The notes below the pieces were generated by a model. The model made no database searches. It was given only the letters and a program-made list of their open reading frames with translations, and was not told the DNA's origin. Positions 41,646-50,498 of a stretch of 64,000 nt of DNA are shown piece after piece. The first letter of the stretch is position 1, and every line of letters begins with the position of its first letter. Origin of the DNA: an uncultured Collinsella sp. (GTDB taxonomy: Bacteria; Actinomycetota; Coriobacteriia; Coriobacteriales; Coriobacteriaceae); the NCBI GenBank assembly GCA_902491765.1, contig CABUIY010000007.1:27508-91507 (forward strand). Direction: 5' to 3'. Made by a program: the position numbers and the translations under genes.

Positions 41646-42929
41646 TTACGCGACCGGCTCGATCTTCTCGAGACCACCCATGTAAGGACGCAGAACCTCG
41701 GGGATCGTGATGGTGCCGTCGGCGTTCTGGTAGTTCTCCAGAATGGCGGCCATGGTGCGGCCGGCCGGCAGGCCGGAACCATTGAGGGTGTGCAGGTAGC
41801 GCGAACCCTTGAAGTTCTCGGGGTCGCGATACTTGATGTTGGCGCGGCGAGCCTGGAAGTCACCGCAGTTGGAGCAGGAGCTGATCTCCTTGTAGGCGTT
41901 GTAGCTCGGCAGCCAGACCTCGACGTCGTAGGTCTGACGGGCAGAGAAGCCCAAGTCGCCGGTGCACAGGCTAATCACGCGATACGGAAGGCCCAGCTGC
42001 TGCAGCAGGTACTCGGCCTCGGCGGTCATGCTCTCGAGCTCCTCGTCGGACTCCTCCGGCTTAGCGAACTTGACCATCTCGACCTTGTCGAACTCGTGCT
42101 GACGGATGATGCCGCGGGTGTCGCGACCGGCGGAACCGGCCTCCTCGCGGAAGCAGGGGGTGAAGGCGGTGTAGCGGCGCGGCAGGGTGTCGGCGTCGAG
42201 GACCTCGCCGGCGTGCAGGTTGGTGAGCACGACCTCGGCGGTGGGGATCAGGAAGTTGTCGCCCGAGACGTGGTAGGCGTCGTCCTCGAACTTGGGCAGC
42301 TGACCCGTGCCGAACATGGTCTGACGCTTGACGACGATGGGCGGCCACCACTCCTTAAAACCACGGCTGGTGTGCGTATCGAGGAAGAAGTTGATGAGGG
42401 CGCGCTCCAGGCGGGCGCCAGCGCCACCGAGAACGGTAAAACGGCTGCCGGAGAGCTTGTTGCCGCGCTCGAAGTCGAGGATGTCCAGATCGGTGCCCAG
42501 ATCCCAATGCGGCTTAAAGTCGAAGTCGAACTCGCGCGGGGTGCCCCAACGACGGCGCTCAATATTCTCGTCCTCGTCCTTGCCGTACGGCGTGGCCTCG
42601 CAAGGAATGTTGGGCAGGTGAGCCATGAAGTCGTACTGCTCCTGCTCGAGAGCAGTACGGCGCTCGGCCAGACCGTCAATCTTCTCGTTGACGGCGCGCA
42701 CGGCCTCCTTGGCGGCCTCGGCCTCGTCCTTCTTGCCCTCCTTCATCAGGGCGCCGATCTTCTTGGACTCGGCATTGCGCGTAGCCTGGAGCTCCTCGAC
42801 CTCGGTGATGACGGCACGGCGCTCGTCGTCGAGCTCAAAGAACTTCTCGCGATCCCAAGACGTCTGGCGGTTAGCCATGGCGACATCGATGGCATCGGGG
42901 TTCTCGCGAACAAACTTGATATCAAGCAT
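41646..42929 (-). CDS. serS: Serine--tRNA ligase
   Basis: A class II synthetase of 427 residues. The N-terminal long helical arm (MLDIKFVRENPDAIDVAMAN to about 100, charged coiled coil) binds the tRNA-Ser variable arm. The core contains TVLGGAGARLERALINFFLD, motif 2 FREEAGSAGRDTRG and motif 3 GSGLPAGRTMAAILEN. GGAGG 5 nt upstream selects the ATG at 42929, discarding nine codons of open frame. Confidence 0.97.
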   Translation of the reverse strand: MLDIKFVRENPDAIDVAMANRQTSWDREKFFELDDERRAVITEVEELQATRNAESKKIGALMKEGKKDEAEAAKEAVRAVNEKIDGLAERRTALEQEQYDFMAHLPNIPCEATPYGKDEDENIERRRWGTPREFDFDFKPHWDLGTDLDILDFERGNKLSGSRFTVLGGAGARLERALINFFLDTHTSRGFKEWWPPIVVKRQTMFGTGQLPKFEDDAYHVSGDNFLIPTAEVVLTNLHAGEVLDADTLPRRYTAFTPCFREEAGSAGRDTRGIIRQHEFDKVEMVKFAKPEESDEELESMTAEAEYLLQQLGLPYRVISLCTGDLGFSARQTYDVEVWLPSYNAYKEISSCSNCGDFQARRANIKYRDPENFKGSRYLHTLNGSGLPAGRTMAAILENYQNADGTITIPEVLRPYMGGLEKIEPVA

Positions 42930-42969
42930 TAGATCCTCCGGCGATATACATTCCATTTAGGTTGCAACC

Positions 42970-42998
42970 TTGTACATGTATGGGCAAGTATATACTTA
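42970..42998 (+). promoter_or_regulatory. Promoter of the 57-residue membrane protein gene
   Basis: TTGTAC (42970-42975) and TACTTA (42993-42998) with 17 bp spacing; TATACT at 42991-42996 with 15 bp is an alternative reading of the same -10. Confidence 0.45.
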
Positions 42999-43040
42999 TG
43001 AGCGTTTACGACCCAACTCAACTACGCAAGAAGGCACCCA

Positions 43041-43214
43041 ATGGACGCAGTTTTTTCCTTTTTGTTTGGCACCCGCACCGGTTTTGCCATCCTTTTCGCC
43101 GGCGGCATCCTGTTATTTGCGATTCTTGCCTTTGTAATGGAGAAGCGTACCCATAAGATGTACGTCGACCGCGGACCCAAGTCCGAGGATGAGGAAGACA
43201 GCTTCTGGGACTAA
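43041..43214 (+). CDS. 57-residue single-span membrane protein of unknown function
   Basis: Reads MDAVFSFLFGTRTGFAILFA, then GGILLFAILAFVMEKRTHKM and a charged tail ending EEDSFWD. One helix at about residues 14-33 is followed by a basic and then strongly acidic cytosolic tail. AAGAAGG lies 7 nt before the ATG, and a promoter-like pair is 45-70 bp upstream. It is divergent from serS. The strong start context and the typical small-membrane-protein layout argue for a real gene; no function can be inferred. Confidence 0.7.
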   Translation: MDAVFSFLFGTRTGFAILFAGGILLFAILAFVMEKRTHKMYVDRGPKSEDEEDSFWD

Positions 43215-43371
43215 CCTGCCAAAAAGGGACAGGTTTATTTTGGTCGGTTTTATCTGGGCAAACGCAAGCGCCCCGCAACTGGAATTGAGCCAGTTGCGGG
43301 GCGCTTTTCGCACATACAACAAAACCGCAGGAAAAACCTACCAAAATAAACCTGTCCCTAAATGGCAGGTT
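43213..43371. repeat. 159-bp nested palindrome
   Basis: Concentric arms: AACCTGCCA/TGGCAGGTT outermost, then AGGGACAGGTTTATTTTGGT (43225-43244) paired perfectly over 20 bp with 43340-43359, then GGTTTT/AAAACC, and at the centre GCGCCCCGCAACTGG (43268-43282) paired with 43290-43304 around a 7-nt loop. It fills the whole gap between the small membrane protein gene and proC and can terminate both. Confidence 0.85.
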
Positions 43372-44142
43372 TTACTGGAGAGTTGCGTCGATTGCCTTGA
43401 CCAGGGCGCTGCGCATGCCGGCGTCCTCGAGCGCAACGACGCCCTTGATGGTGGCACCACCGGGCGAGCATACGGCATCCTTCATCGCCGCAGGATGCTG
43501 GCCAGTTGCAAGCTGCAGCTTTGCCGTACCCAGCACCATCTGGCTCACAATGCGATAGGCATCGGCACGCGGGATACCGTGCTTGACCGCTGCATCGCCC
43601 AGGGCCTCGATTGCCATGGCGACAAATGCCGGAGCGCAACCACCCACCGTGCCGCCCACGAACAGCAGGCTCGTATCGAGCTCGACCACCGCACCGAGCT
43701 TGCCAAGCAGATCAAGCACCACTGCGCTCTGCTCATCACTAAGCGTGGAAGCCTTCTCGCAGGCGATGACGCCCTCGCCCACCGAAACCGGTGTGTTGGG
43801 CACCGTCGAGATGTGCGCGACGCCCGGCAGGACCTGCTCCCACTTGGCACTGTCCCAAGTCCAGGCAACCGACAGAACGACCTTGTCGGCAAGAATGTCC
43901 TTGAGCGGGGCGAATACCTTCTCGATCATGTACGGTTTGACCGCAGCGACCACGATATCGGATGCGGCGACAACCTCGGCGGCATCATGGCAGGCGACCA
44001 TGCCGCGCGCCTCGCAGCGCTCAACCAGTGCGTCGTAGCGACCCGCGCAGGCGCACATGTCGCTCGCAGCTACACCGGCAGCGATCCAGCCATCGGCCAT
44101 AGCGCTCGCCATATTGCCAAAACCGACAAATCCAATCTTCAT
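43372..44142 (-). CDS. proC: Pyrroline-5-carboxylate reductase
   Basis: The last step of proline synthesis, NAD(P)H-dependent reduction of P5C. 256 residues. The N-terminal Rossmann motif is MKIGFVGFGNMASAMADGWI. The central segment includes VVAAVKPYMIEKV, and the C-terminal dimerisation domain carries the family signature region SPGGATIKGVVALEDAGMRS. AAAGGA about 10 nt upstream supports the ATG at 44142. Confidence 0.94.
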   Translation of the reverse strand: MKIGFVGFGNMASAMADGWIAAGVAASDMCACAGRYDALVERCEARGMVACHDAAEVVAASDIVVAAVKPYMIEKVFAPLKDILADKVVLSVAWTWDSAKWEQVLPGVAHISTVPNTPVSVGEGVIACEKASTLSDEQSAVVLDLLGKLGAVVELDTSLLFVGGTVGGCAPAFVAMAIEALGDAAVKHGIPRADAYRIVSQMVLGTAKLQLATGQHPAAMKDAVCSPGGATIKGVVALEDAGMRSALVKAIDATLQ

Positions 44143-44215
44143 ATCGCATAGTCCTTTCAGACACATTCCTCAAAACGAAAGGTATTGTCCCACGCCATTG
44201 TTTCGTATTGCCAAC

Positions 44216-44686
44216 CTATTTGTGATACGGCTCGCCTCGGCTGATCTTGCAGGCGCGATAGATTTGCTCCAGCAGCACCACGCGCGCCAAGTTATGCGGC
44301 AAGGTAATACGTCCAAAGCTGAGCATCTCGTCGGCTCGTGCGCGCACGTCATCGCTCACGCCGTCCGATCCGCCAATCACAAAGGCGATGTCGCTATTGC
44401 CTCGCAGCATAAGATCATCGAGCCGCGCCGAAAGCTCCTCGCTCGAGCGCTCTTTGCCCTCAATGGCCAGCAGGATCACATGCGCTCGAGGCGGCAGGGC
44501 TGCAAGTATCGCCGCTCCCTCCTTGTCGCGCGCGGCATCCACGCCGCCCGCCTTAGCCGGGTCGATATCGGCCACCTCGCGGATATCCACCTTGGCATAG
44601 GCACCTAGGCGCTTGGTGTACTCGGCGCACGCGTCCTTCCAAAAGCGCTCCTTGAGCTTACCGACGCAAACGACGGTGTATTTCAC
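44216..44686 (-). CDS. rlmH: 23S rRNA pseudouridine-1915 N3-methyltransferase RlmH
   Basis: A SPOUT-type methyltransferase of 156 residues (usual size) that methylates pseudouridine 1915 in helix 69. Seen are VVCVGKLKERFWKDACAEYT at the start, AIEGKERSSEELS, the SAM-binding knot loop FVIGGSDGVSDDV, and the C-terminal LARVVLLEQIYRACKISRGE with the terminal EPYHK. It is 6 nt downstream of the SPFH gene, so it is co-transcribed with it. Confidence 0.96.
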   Translation of the reverse strand: MKYTVVCVGKLKERFWKDACAEYTKRLGAYAKVDIREVADIDPAKAGGVDAARDKEGAAILAALPPRAHVILLAIEGKERSSEELSARLDDLMLRGNSDIAFVIGGSDGVSDDVRARADEMLSFGRITLPHNLARVVLLEQIYRACKISRGEPYHK

Positions 44687-44692
44687 GCGTGT

Positions 44693-45631
44693 CTACTCCT
44701 TCGAATCGTTTTGAACTTTGCTGGCTGTCAGCATCTGCTCGAACATCGAGGCCGACTGCGAGAAATCGCTCGGCAGCACGACCGTCGAGGTTTTACCCGT
44801 GCGAGCGAACTCCGTCATCATCTCGGACCACTGCGTAAACATGAACAGCTGGTTGGCCTCATCGTTGCCAACACCTGTCTCCTGGATGATCTCGAGCGAA
44901 TCCTTGATGCCCAGCGCGATGGCCTTGCGCTGGTTGGCGATGCCCTCGCCCGCCTTTTCCATCGCCTCAGCCTCGGCGGTCGCCTCGGTGACGCGCTTGA
45001 TGCGGTCGGCCTCGGCGAGCTCCTGCGCGGCAGCGCGCTTTCGCTGGGCGGCATTGATGTCGTTCATGGAGTTCTCGACCTCGGTCGGCAGCGCGATTTT
45101 GGTGATGAGTGTCGACACGAGGGTGAAGCCGTAGGCAGCCATCTGCTCGGACACGGTGGCATTAACGTCCTTGGCGATGTCATCCTTCTTGGCAAAGACC
45201 TCATCGAGTGTGTAGACGGGAATCGAAGAGCGCAGAGCGTCGGTGATGAAGTCACGCATCTGGTCGACGGGCTCCTGCAGCATATAGTAGCTCTTGTAGA
45301 TGCCCGAATCTGCCGGGCCGGCGCCCATGTCATAGCTCACGTGGTACTGAGCAGAGACCTCAAGGCCGATGGTCACGTTGTCCTGGGTCTTAACGTCGAT
45401 GCCAAAACCGTTTTTCATGGTGCGCAGACTCACCGTAGCGGCCTTGCGGTCGATCACGGGCACCTTCATGTGGAAGCCCGCGTTGACGATGCGGTTAAAC
45501 TTGCCCAGGCGCTCGATGATCACGGCATGCTGTTGTTCAACGACATAGCAGGCGTTGGGAAGCAGCAGCAACAGAATGATGATGGGAATCAAAAGGCTGG
45601 TAAGGGCGGCGATGATACCGGACAACAGCAT
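44693..45631 (-). CDS. SPFH-domain (stomatin/HflC-like) membrane protein
   Basis: A 312-residue protein anchored by one N-terminal helix (LLSGIIAALTSLLIPIIILL). An SPFH/band-7 domain follows (VVEQQHAVIIERLGKFNRIV, TLDEVFAKKDDIAKDVNATV), then a coiled-coil tail (AAQRKRAAAQELAEADRIKR, VTEATAEAEAMEKAGEGIA). These proteins form membrane cages or microdomains and often modulate proteases. No NfeD partner is adjacent. GGAG 6 nt upstream supports the ATG at 45631. Confidence 0.9.
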   Translation of the reverse strand: MLLSGIIAALTSLLIPIIILLLLLPNACYVVEQQHAVIIERLGKFNRIVNAGFHMKVPVIDRKAATVSLRTMKNGFGIDVKTQDNVTIGLEVSAQYHVSYDMGAGPADSGIYKSYYMLQEPVDQMRDFITDALRSSIPVYTLDEVFAKKDDIAKDVNATVSEQMAAYGFTLVSTLITKIALPTEVENSMNDINAAQRKRAAAQELAEADRIKRVTEATAEAEAMEKAGEGIANQRKAIALGIKDSLEIIQETGVGNDEANQLFMFTQWSEMMTEFARTGKTSTVVLPSDFSQSASMFEQMLTASKVQNDSKE

Positions 45632-45748
45632 GGTCTCTCCTCTGATAGGCACACGTTGGCACTAGGATACCCGCACGAAGCAGCCACGTGACATCAACAA
45701 GAGACCCATAACAAAAAAGCTCCCATTGCTGGGAGCTCTTTCAATCAA

Positions 45749-45898
45749 TGGTGCGGGCGAAAGGACGTCCGCGTATCCGCTGCGCGGATCCGCACCGGCT
45801 TCGCCCGCCTGCCGGCGGACTCGCCAGCTCGCTAAAACCGCTCCGCGTTTTCTTTACGCTCGCTCCTTCGCAGGTTCAAGTCCCTGCGATGGGCCCAT
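45749..45898. repeat. tRNA-Leu tail cassette
   Basis: Begins TGGTGCGGGCGAAAGGAC, a copy of the tRNA-Leu 3' end. The middle module is nearly the same as in the tRNA-Arg cassettes (CCGCTGCGCGGATCCGCACC, GGCTTCGCCCGCCTGCCGGC). It ends with the T-arm motif GGTTCAAGTCC, which matches tRNA-Leu rather than tRNA-Arg. A remnant of an older copy (GAGACCCATAACAAAAAAGC) lies at 45699-45718. A terminator lies between the cassette and the tRNA. Confidence 0.8.
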
Positions 45899-45937
45899 AA
45901 CAAAAAAGCCCCCATTGCTGGGAGCTCTTTCATTCAA

Positions 45938-46024
45938 TGGTGCGGGCGAAAGGACTTGAACCTTCATGGGGTTACCCCCATACGGACCTGAACCGTACGC
46001 GTCTGCCAATTCCGCCACGCCCGC
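45938..46024 (-). tRNA. tRNA-Leu(CAG)
   Basis: An 87-nt class II tRNA with encoded CCA: acceptor GCGGGCG/CGCCCGC, anticodon loop TTCAGGT (CAG), variable arm TGGGGGTAACCCCA, T-arm GGTTCAAGTCC. Promoter TTGCGT (46059-46064), 17 bp, TATTCT (46036-46041). Confidence 0.96.
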
Positions 46025-46067
46025 GTGCAGGAATTAGAATAACGGAGCGCCATCGCGAACGCAAGAA

Positions 46068-46985
46068 CTATTTTTGAAAAAGTTTGCAGGCATTTTCCCA
46101 AGCTGCTCGCGCGATTGCCTCAGCATCCTCGCCGGTGCGGTCGACACGGTCGTTGACCAGCGCGTTTGCCGTAATGGAAATCATCGCGGGCTCGCACTCG
46201 AGACCGCGAATAGGCTCTGGGGCCATGTACGGGCAATCCGTCTCGAACAAAATACGGTCGAGCGGTGTTGCCGCGAATGCCTCGCGCACCTCGTCGTTGC
46301 GTTTAAAGGTAGCCGCGCCGCCATAGGCGATGTAACAACCCAAATCCACAAAGCGCTCCATTGTGGCTCGGTCCTCGCCAAAGCAGTGCAGTACGCAACC
46401 GGCCTGGGGCACACCCACCTCGCGCAGCACGTTGTACGCATCCACATGCGAGGTGCGCTCCTCGTCCGCGTCCTCATGACGCAGATGCAACTCCACCGGA
46501 ACATTGCGGCGTACGGCAAGCTCAAGCTGGCGCGCCATACAGTCGATCTGCACGTCGTGGGGCGCCGGCGCGATATCGTCGTCGTAATCCATGTGGTAGT
46601 CCAGACCGATCTCGCCAATGCCAACGCATAGGGGATCATCGAGCGCAGTCACAATCTGGGCATGGATGTTATCGGTGTAGTCGGGCGCGCCATAGGGGTG
46701 AACGCCAGCGAGATACTTGACCTGCGGAATATCCCGCATCGGCAGAATCTCGCGAACCAGCCAGTCGCTATAGTCCGTCACGCTGCGTTTGTCAGCGATG
46801 GGGTCGAACATCGTCACCAACAGGTCGACGCCCGCAGCTTTGGCGCGCACGAGCGTCTCGGGCACTTCTTTGCCCCAAAACGAAAGCAGGTGCGCGTGCG
46901 TATCGGCAAGCGGCGCCAAGGGCACGGGACAAGCAACCGTCTTCTTTTTCTTGGTAAACGTCACGCGTTCGACATTAGGCGTCAT
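46068..46985 (-). CDS. tatD: TatD-family metal-dependent hydrolase (DNase)
   Basis: A 305-residue TIM-barrel hydrolase. The metal ligands appear in LADTHAHL (DxHxH), GIGEIGLDYHMDY (catalytic Glu), VELHLRHED, CVLHCFGED and ETDCPYMAPEP. TatD proteins are 3'-5' exonucleases acting in DNA repair or RNA turnover. The N-terminus has an extra 20 residues. AGGAG 7 nt upstream selects the ATG at 46985, which overlaps the end of rsmA by 11 bp, a common rsmA-tatD arrangement. Confidence 0.92.
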   Translation of the reverse strand: MTPNVERVTFTKKKKTVACPVPLAPLADTHAHLLSFWGKEVPETLVRAKAAGVDLLVTMFDPIADKRSVTDYSDWLVREILPMRDIPQVKYLAGVHPYGAPDYTDNIHAQIVTALDDPLCVGIGEIGLDYHMDYDDDIAPAPHDVQIDCMARQLELAVRRNVPVELHLRHEDADEERTSHVDAYNVLREVGVPQAGCVLHCFGEDRATMERFVDLGCYIAYGGAATFKRNDEVREAFAATPLDRILFETDCPYMAPEPIRGLECEPAMISITANALVNDRVDRTGEDAEAIARAAWENACKLFQK

Positions 46986-47835
46986 GGGAAAGCTCCTGAG
47001 CCAGGCGGACAAAGTCGGCAACATCGAGCGTCTCGGCGCGCGTGGTAGGTGCGATACCGCAGGCCTCAAAGGCGGCGTCGAGCACGTCCTTAGCAAAACC
47101 GTTGGCGCTCATGGAATTGCGGATGGTCTTGCGACGCTGAGCAAATGCAGCGTCAATCACGCGGGCCACAAACTCGCGATCGAGCCCCTCGGGCACCACG
47201 CCGTCAACACGGTCGATGCGCACCACGGCAGAATCCACATGCGGTGCCGGCATAAAGCAGCGCGGCGGCACCTCAAAGCGCCCCGTCACCTGCGCATACA
47301 GACCGAGCTTTGCCGTGTAGCCGCCATAGGTCTTGTTGCCCGGCGTTACGCCAATACGATCTGCAACCTCCTTTTGCACCATGACGACAGCGCGCTTAAG
47401 CGCGGGCATCGTCTGGAAGAACTGAAGGATGATCGTCGCCGCCACGTTATAGGGCAGATTCGCGACAAACACCGTGGGTTCACTACCGGCGGCCTGCTCA
47501 ATCTGCTCCGGCGTCACCTTGAGCGCATCGCCCATGATAAAGCGGAAGTTGGCATAGTCGGCGGCGTGGGCGTCAAGCACCGGCTCAAGCTCGGGATCTG
47601 CCTCAATCGACGTAACGCACGCCGCCTCCTGCAGCAGGGCCAACGTCAGTGTGCCGCAACCCGGGCCGACCTCGAGCACGCGCTCATCGCCCGCAAGCTC
47701 AGCGAGCTCACAGATACGTTCGATCACATGGTTGTCGATCAGGAAGTTTTGGCCCAGGCGATGCTTAGTCGCAAGGCCAAACTCCTCTAGCAGCTCCCTG
47801 GTGGCCGTGGGGTTTGCCAAAGGCGAAGTTGTCAT
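46975..47835 (-). CDS. rsmA: 16S rRNA dimethyladenosine transferase RsmA (KsgA)
   Basis: Dimethylates A1518 and A1519 of 16S rRNA during 30S maturation. 286 residues. The SAM-binding motif is VLEVGPGCGTLTLALLQ, the KsgA-specific KHRLGQNFLID is near the start, the catalytic motif is FVANLPYNVAATII, and FMPAPHVDSAVVRID is present. GGAGGCAACT precedes the ATG. It is translated together with tatD through an 11-bp overlap. Confidence 0.96.
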   Translation of the reverse strand: MTTSPLANPTATRELLEEFGLATKHRLGQNFLIDNHVIERICELAELAGDERVLEVGPGCGTLTLALLQEAACVTSIEADPELEPVLDAHAADYANFRFIMGDALKVTPEQIEQAAGSEPTVFVANLPYNVAATIILQFFQTMPALKRAVVMVQKEVADRIGVTPGNKTYGGYTAKLGLYAQVTGRFEVPPRCFMPAPHVDSAVVRIDRVDGVVPEGLDREFVARVIDAAFAQRRKTIRNSMSANGFAKDVLDAAFEACGIAPTTRAETLDVADFVRLAQELSHDA

Positions 47836-47872
47836 AGTTGCCTCCTTAGCATGATGGCGGCGTCTTGAAACG

Positions 47873-47902
47873 AAAGGGCATGGACCGTTGCGGCCATGCC
47901 CT
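47873..47902 (-). terminator. Hairpin terminator of metG
   Basis: AAGGGCATGG/CCATGCCCTT stem followed by TCGTTTC on the minus strand. It has the same GGGCAT...ATGCCC plan as the hairpin at 14067-14126. Confidence 0.65.
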
Positions 47903-47942
47903 TACATCTAAACAGCAAATTGCCGATATGGCGCGCGGCGTC

Positions 47943-49544
47943 TTAGCCCAGACGCGGGAACAGCGGCTCGCCCTTCTCGACGGGCTGACCACCGGCAAGC
48001 AAGCCCCAAGCGCAAATGCCCTTGAGGTCGTCGCTCGCGGCCTCGTCCTCGCAGGACAGGCGGCGCAGGGCCTCGGCAGAAGTCTGGGGCATGAGCGGCA
48101 TCAGCAGGTGAGCGGCGATGCGGATGGCCTCAAGCAGGTTGTAAATCACAAACGCCAGCTCGTCAGCCTTGGCCTCGTCCTTGGCAAGCGCCCAGGGCTC
48201 GGAGTCCTCGATGTAGTGGTTGGCGGCATGGATGAGCTCCATGACCTCGTCCTTAGCTCCACCGTAATCGAGCACGTCCATCTTGGCCATATAGCGCTCG
48301 ACCAGGCCATCGGCGATCTTTGCCAGCGGGTTGTCGAACGCATCGAACGACGCAGGCTTGGCGGGCGCGCAACCGTCAAAGTACTTGCCGCTCATGTTGA
48401 GCGAACGCGAGATAAGGTTGCCCCAGCTGTTGGCCAGGTCGGCGTTGTAGACCTGCTCCATGCGATCGAAGCTGATGGCACCGTCGGTGCCGGGGACGAC
48501 GTCGGTCATAAAGTAGTAGCGATAGCCCTCGACGCCCAACATGTCGATAACGTCCTGCGGAGCGATGGCGTTGCCGCGGCTCTTGGACATCTTCTCGGCC
48601 TTGCCGGTCTCGGCATTGCGCACGGTCAGGAAGCCGTGGGCAAAGACGTGCTCGGGCAGGGCCTCGCCGATGGCCATGAGCATGGCGGGCCAAATGACGC
48701 AGTGGAAGCGGATGATGTCCTTGCCCACGATGTGGAACTGCGCGGGCCAGCGATAGGCCAGCTCGGCACGCGCCTCGTCGGTGTCGACACCGTAGCCGAC
48801 GGCCGTCATATAGTTGAGCAGCGCATCGAACCACACATAGGTCACGTGACCCTCGTCAAACGGGACCTGAATGCCCCAGTCAAAGCTCGTACGGCTCACG
48901 GAAAGGTCATTAAGGCCGCCCTCGACAAAGCTACGTACCTCGTTCATGCGGAACGCAGGCTCGACAAAGTCGGGGTGCTCGTCATAGAGCTTGAGCAGCT
49001 TGTCCTGGAAGGCGGAAAGCTTAAAGAAGTAGGACTCCTCCTGCACGCGCTCAAGCGGACGGTGGCAGTCGGGGCACAGGTGCTGGCCGACGCTGCCGTA
49101 CTCCTCGTCGCCCTTCTGGACCTGCGTATCAGTGAAGTAGGTCTCGTCAGGCACGCAATACCAACCGTCGTAGCTGCCCTTATACAGGTAGCCGGACTCC
49201 TTCATGCGCTCCCACAGGTACTGCACGGCATGATGCTGGCGCGGCTCGGTGGTGCGGATGAAGTCGTCGTTGGAAATCTCGAGCTTGCTCCAAAGCTCCT
49301 TGAAGTGCGGAGCCTGGCTGTCGGTCCACTCCTGCGGCGTCATGTTGTGCTTGGCCGCGGCCTCGGCGACCTTCTCGCCGTGCTCATCCATGCCGGTCAG
49401 GAACTTGACGTTATAGCCGGCGGAGCGGCGATAGCGAGCCTGAACGTCGGCGATGATGGTGGAATAAGCCGTGCCCAGGTGCGGATCGGCGTTGACGTAG
49501 TAGATGGGCGTCGTGATAAAGAACGAAGGCTTGCTTTGATCCAT
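47943..49544 (-). CDS. metG: Methionine--tRNA ligase
   Basis: A class I synthetase of 533 residues, the short form without the C-terminal dimerisation domain. The HIGH-type motif is PHLGTAYST (residues about 20-28), the KMSKS motif is present as KMSKSRGNAI, and a single CPDC knuckle is left in the connective domain (GQHLCPDCHRPLE). The anticodon-binding helical bundle follows. GGAGG 9 nt upstream supports the ATG. rsmI lies 69 nt upstream in the same direction. Confidence 0.96.
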   Translation of the reverse strand: MDQSKPSFFITTPIYYVNADPHLGTAYSTIIADVQARYRRSAGYNVKFLTGMDEHGEKVAEAAAKHNMTPQEWTDSQAPHFKELWSKLEISNDDFIRTTEPRQHHAVQYLWERMKESGYLYKGSYDGWYCVPDETYFTDTQVQKGDEEYGSVGQHLCPDCHRPLERVQEESYFFKLSAFQDKLLKLYDEHPDFVEPAFRMNEVRSFVEGGLNDLSVSRTSFDWGIQVPFDEGHVTYVWFDALLNYMTAVGYGVDTDEARAELAYRWPAQFHIVGKDIIRFHCVIWPAMLMAIGEALPEHVFAHGFLTVRNAETGKAEKMSKSRGNAIAPQDVIDMLGVEGYRYYFMTDVVPGTDGAISFDRMEQVYNADLANSWGNLISRSLNMSGKYFDGCAPAKPASFDAFDNPLAKIADGLVERYMAKMDVLDYGGAKDEVMELIHAANHYIEDSEPWALAKDEAKADELAFVIYNLLEAIRIAAHLLMPLMPQTSAEALRRLSCEDEAASDDLKGICAWGLLAGGQPVEKGEPLFPRLG

Positions 49545-49613
49545 GGGGTTTGTCCTCCAGAAAAACGTTGCATACAGGGGATGATTCTAGCGCAAGGGCT
49601 GGATATCCTCCAT

Positions 49614-50492
49614 CTATTGCATATCGAGCACCATGGCATAGACATCGCGCTTGCGGCGCGAATACTTCTGAGACAGGCGCTTGGCCACCGCAGAGGCGGG
49701 CTCCCCCTCCTCGAGCGCGGCGCGGATATCCTCGCGCAGGGCCTCGTCGGGATCCGCTGCCGCGGCGCCAACCGGCACGATACCGGCCTCCTCATCCTCG
49801 CTCGGCGGCGCGATGACCAGCGCAATCTCGCCCTTTACCTCGCCGCGAGCATGCAGCTCCTCGGCAAGCTGAGCAGCGGGCCCGCGCAAGACCTCCTCGT
49901 GCAGCTTGGTGAGTTCGCGGCAGACGGCAACCTCACGCTGGGGAAAGACCTCCGCCACGGCCTCGAGCGTCGCCACGATGCGATGTGGAGACTCGTAGAA
50001 GATGAGTGCGCCGGGCACCACGGCAAGGCGCTGTAAACGGCGCACGCGGTCGCCGTGCTTTCGGCCCAAAAAGCCCTCGAAGAAAAAATGCTCGCAGGGA
50101 ATGCCGGACGAAACGAGCGCCGTGACGCAAGCAGAGGGCCCGGGAATAACTTCAACGGGCACATCGGCCTCACGCGCCGCCTCGACCAGCGCCTGTCCGG
50201 GATCGGACACACTCGGCATGCCGGCGTCCGAGGCAAAAGCGAGGGTCTCCCCCGCCAGCAGACGGTCGACCAGGCCGACGGCGCGGCTGGCGATCACATT
50301 CTCGTCGCAACGGACAAGCGGCTTGGAAATGCCCAGATGCATCAGCAGCTTTGACGTCACACGCGTGTCTTCGCAGCAGATGGCATCGGCGGCGGCAAAC
50401 GCCTCGCCAACGCGCGGGGACAGGTCGCCCAGGTTGCCGATGGGCGTGCCGACCACATAGAGTTTGCCCGTATGGGTGCTGTTTTGCGTCAT
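49614..50492 (-). CDS. rsmI: 16S rRNA 2'-O-methyltransferase RsmI
   Basis: Methylates the ribose of C1402 in 16S rRNA. 292 residues. The tetrapyrrole-methylase fold motifs are LYVVGTPIGNLGDLSPR, CEDTRVTSKLL, ASDAGMPSVSDPG, VIPGPSACVTALVSSG and FEGFLGRKHGDR. A C-terminal HTH-like tail is present (EPASAVAKRLSQKYSRRKRD). It lies 6 nt after the GH5-like gene and may be translated from the same transcript. Confidence 0.95.
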   Translation of the reverse strand: MTQNSTHTGKLYVVGTPIGNLGDLSPRVGEAFAAADAICCEDTRVTSKLLMHLGISKPLVRCDENVIASRAVGLVDRLLAGETLAFASDAGMPSVSDPGQALVEAAREADVPVEVIPGPSACVTALVSSGIPCEHFFFEGFLGRKHGDRVRRLQRLAVVPGALIFYESPHRIVATLEAVAEVFPQREVAVCRELTKLHEEVLRGPAAQLAEELHARGEVKGEIALVIAPPSEDEEAGIVPVGAAAADPDEALREDIRAALEEGEPASAVAKRLSQKYSRRKRDVYAMVLDMQ

Positions 50493-50498
50493 ATCAAC

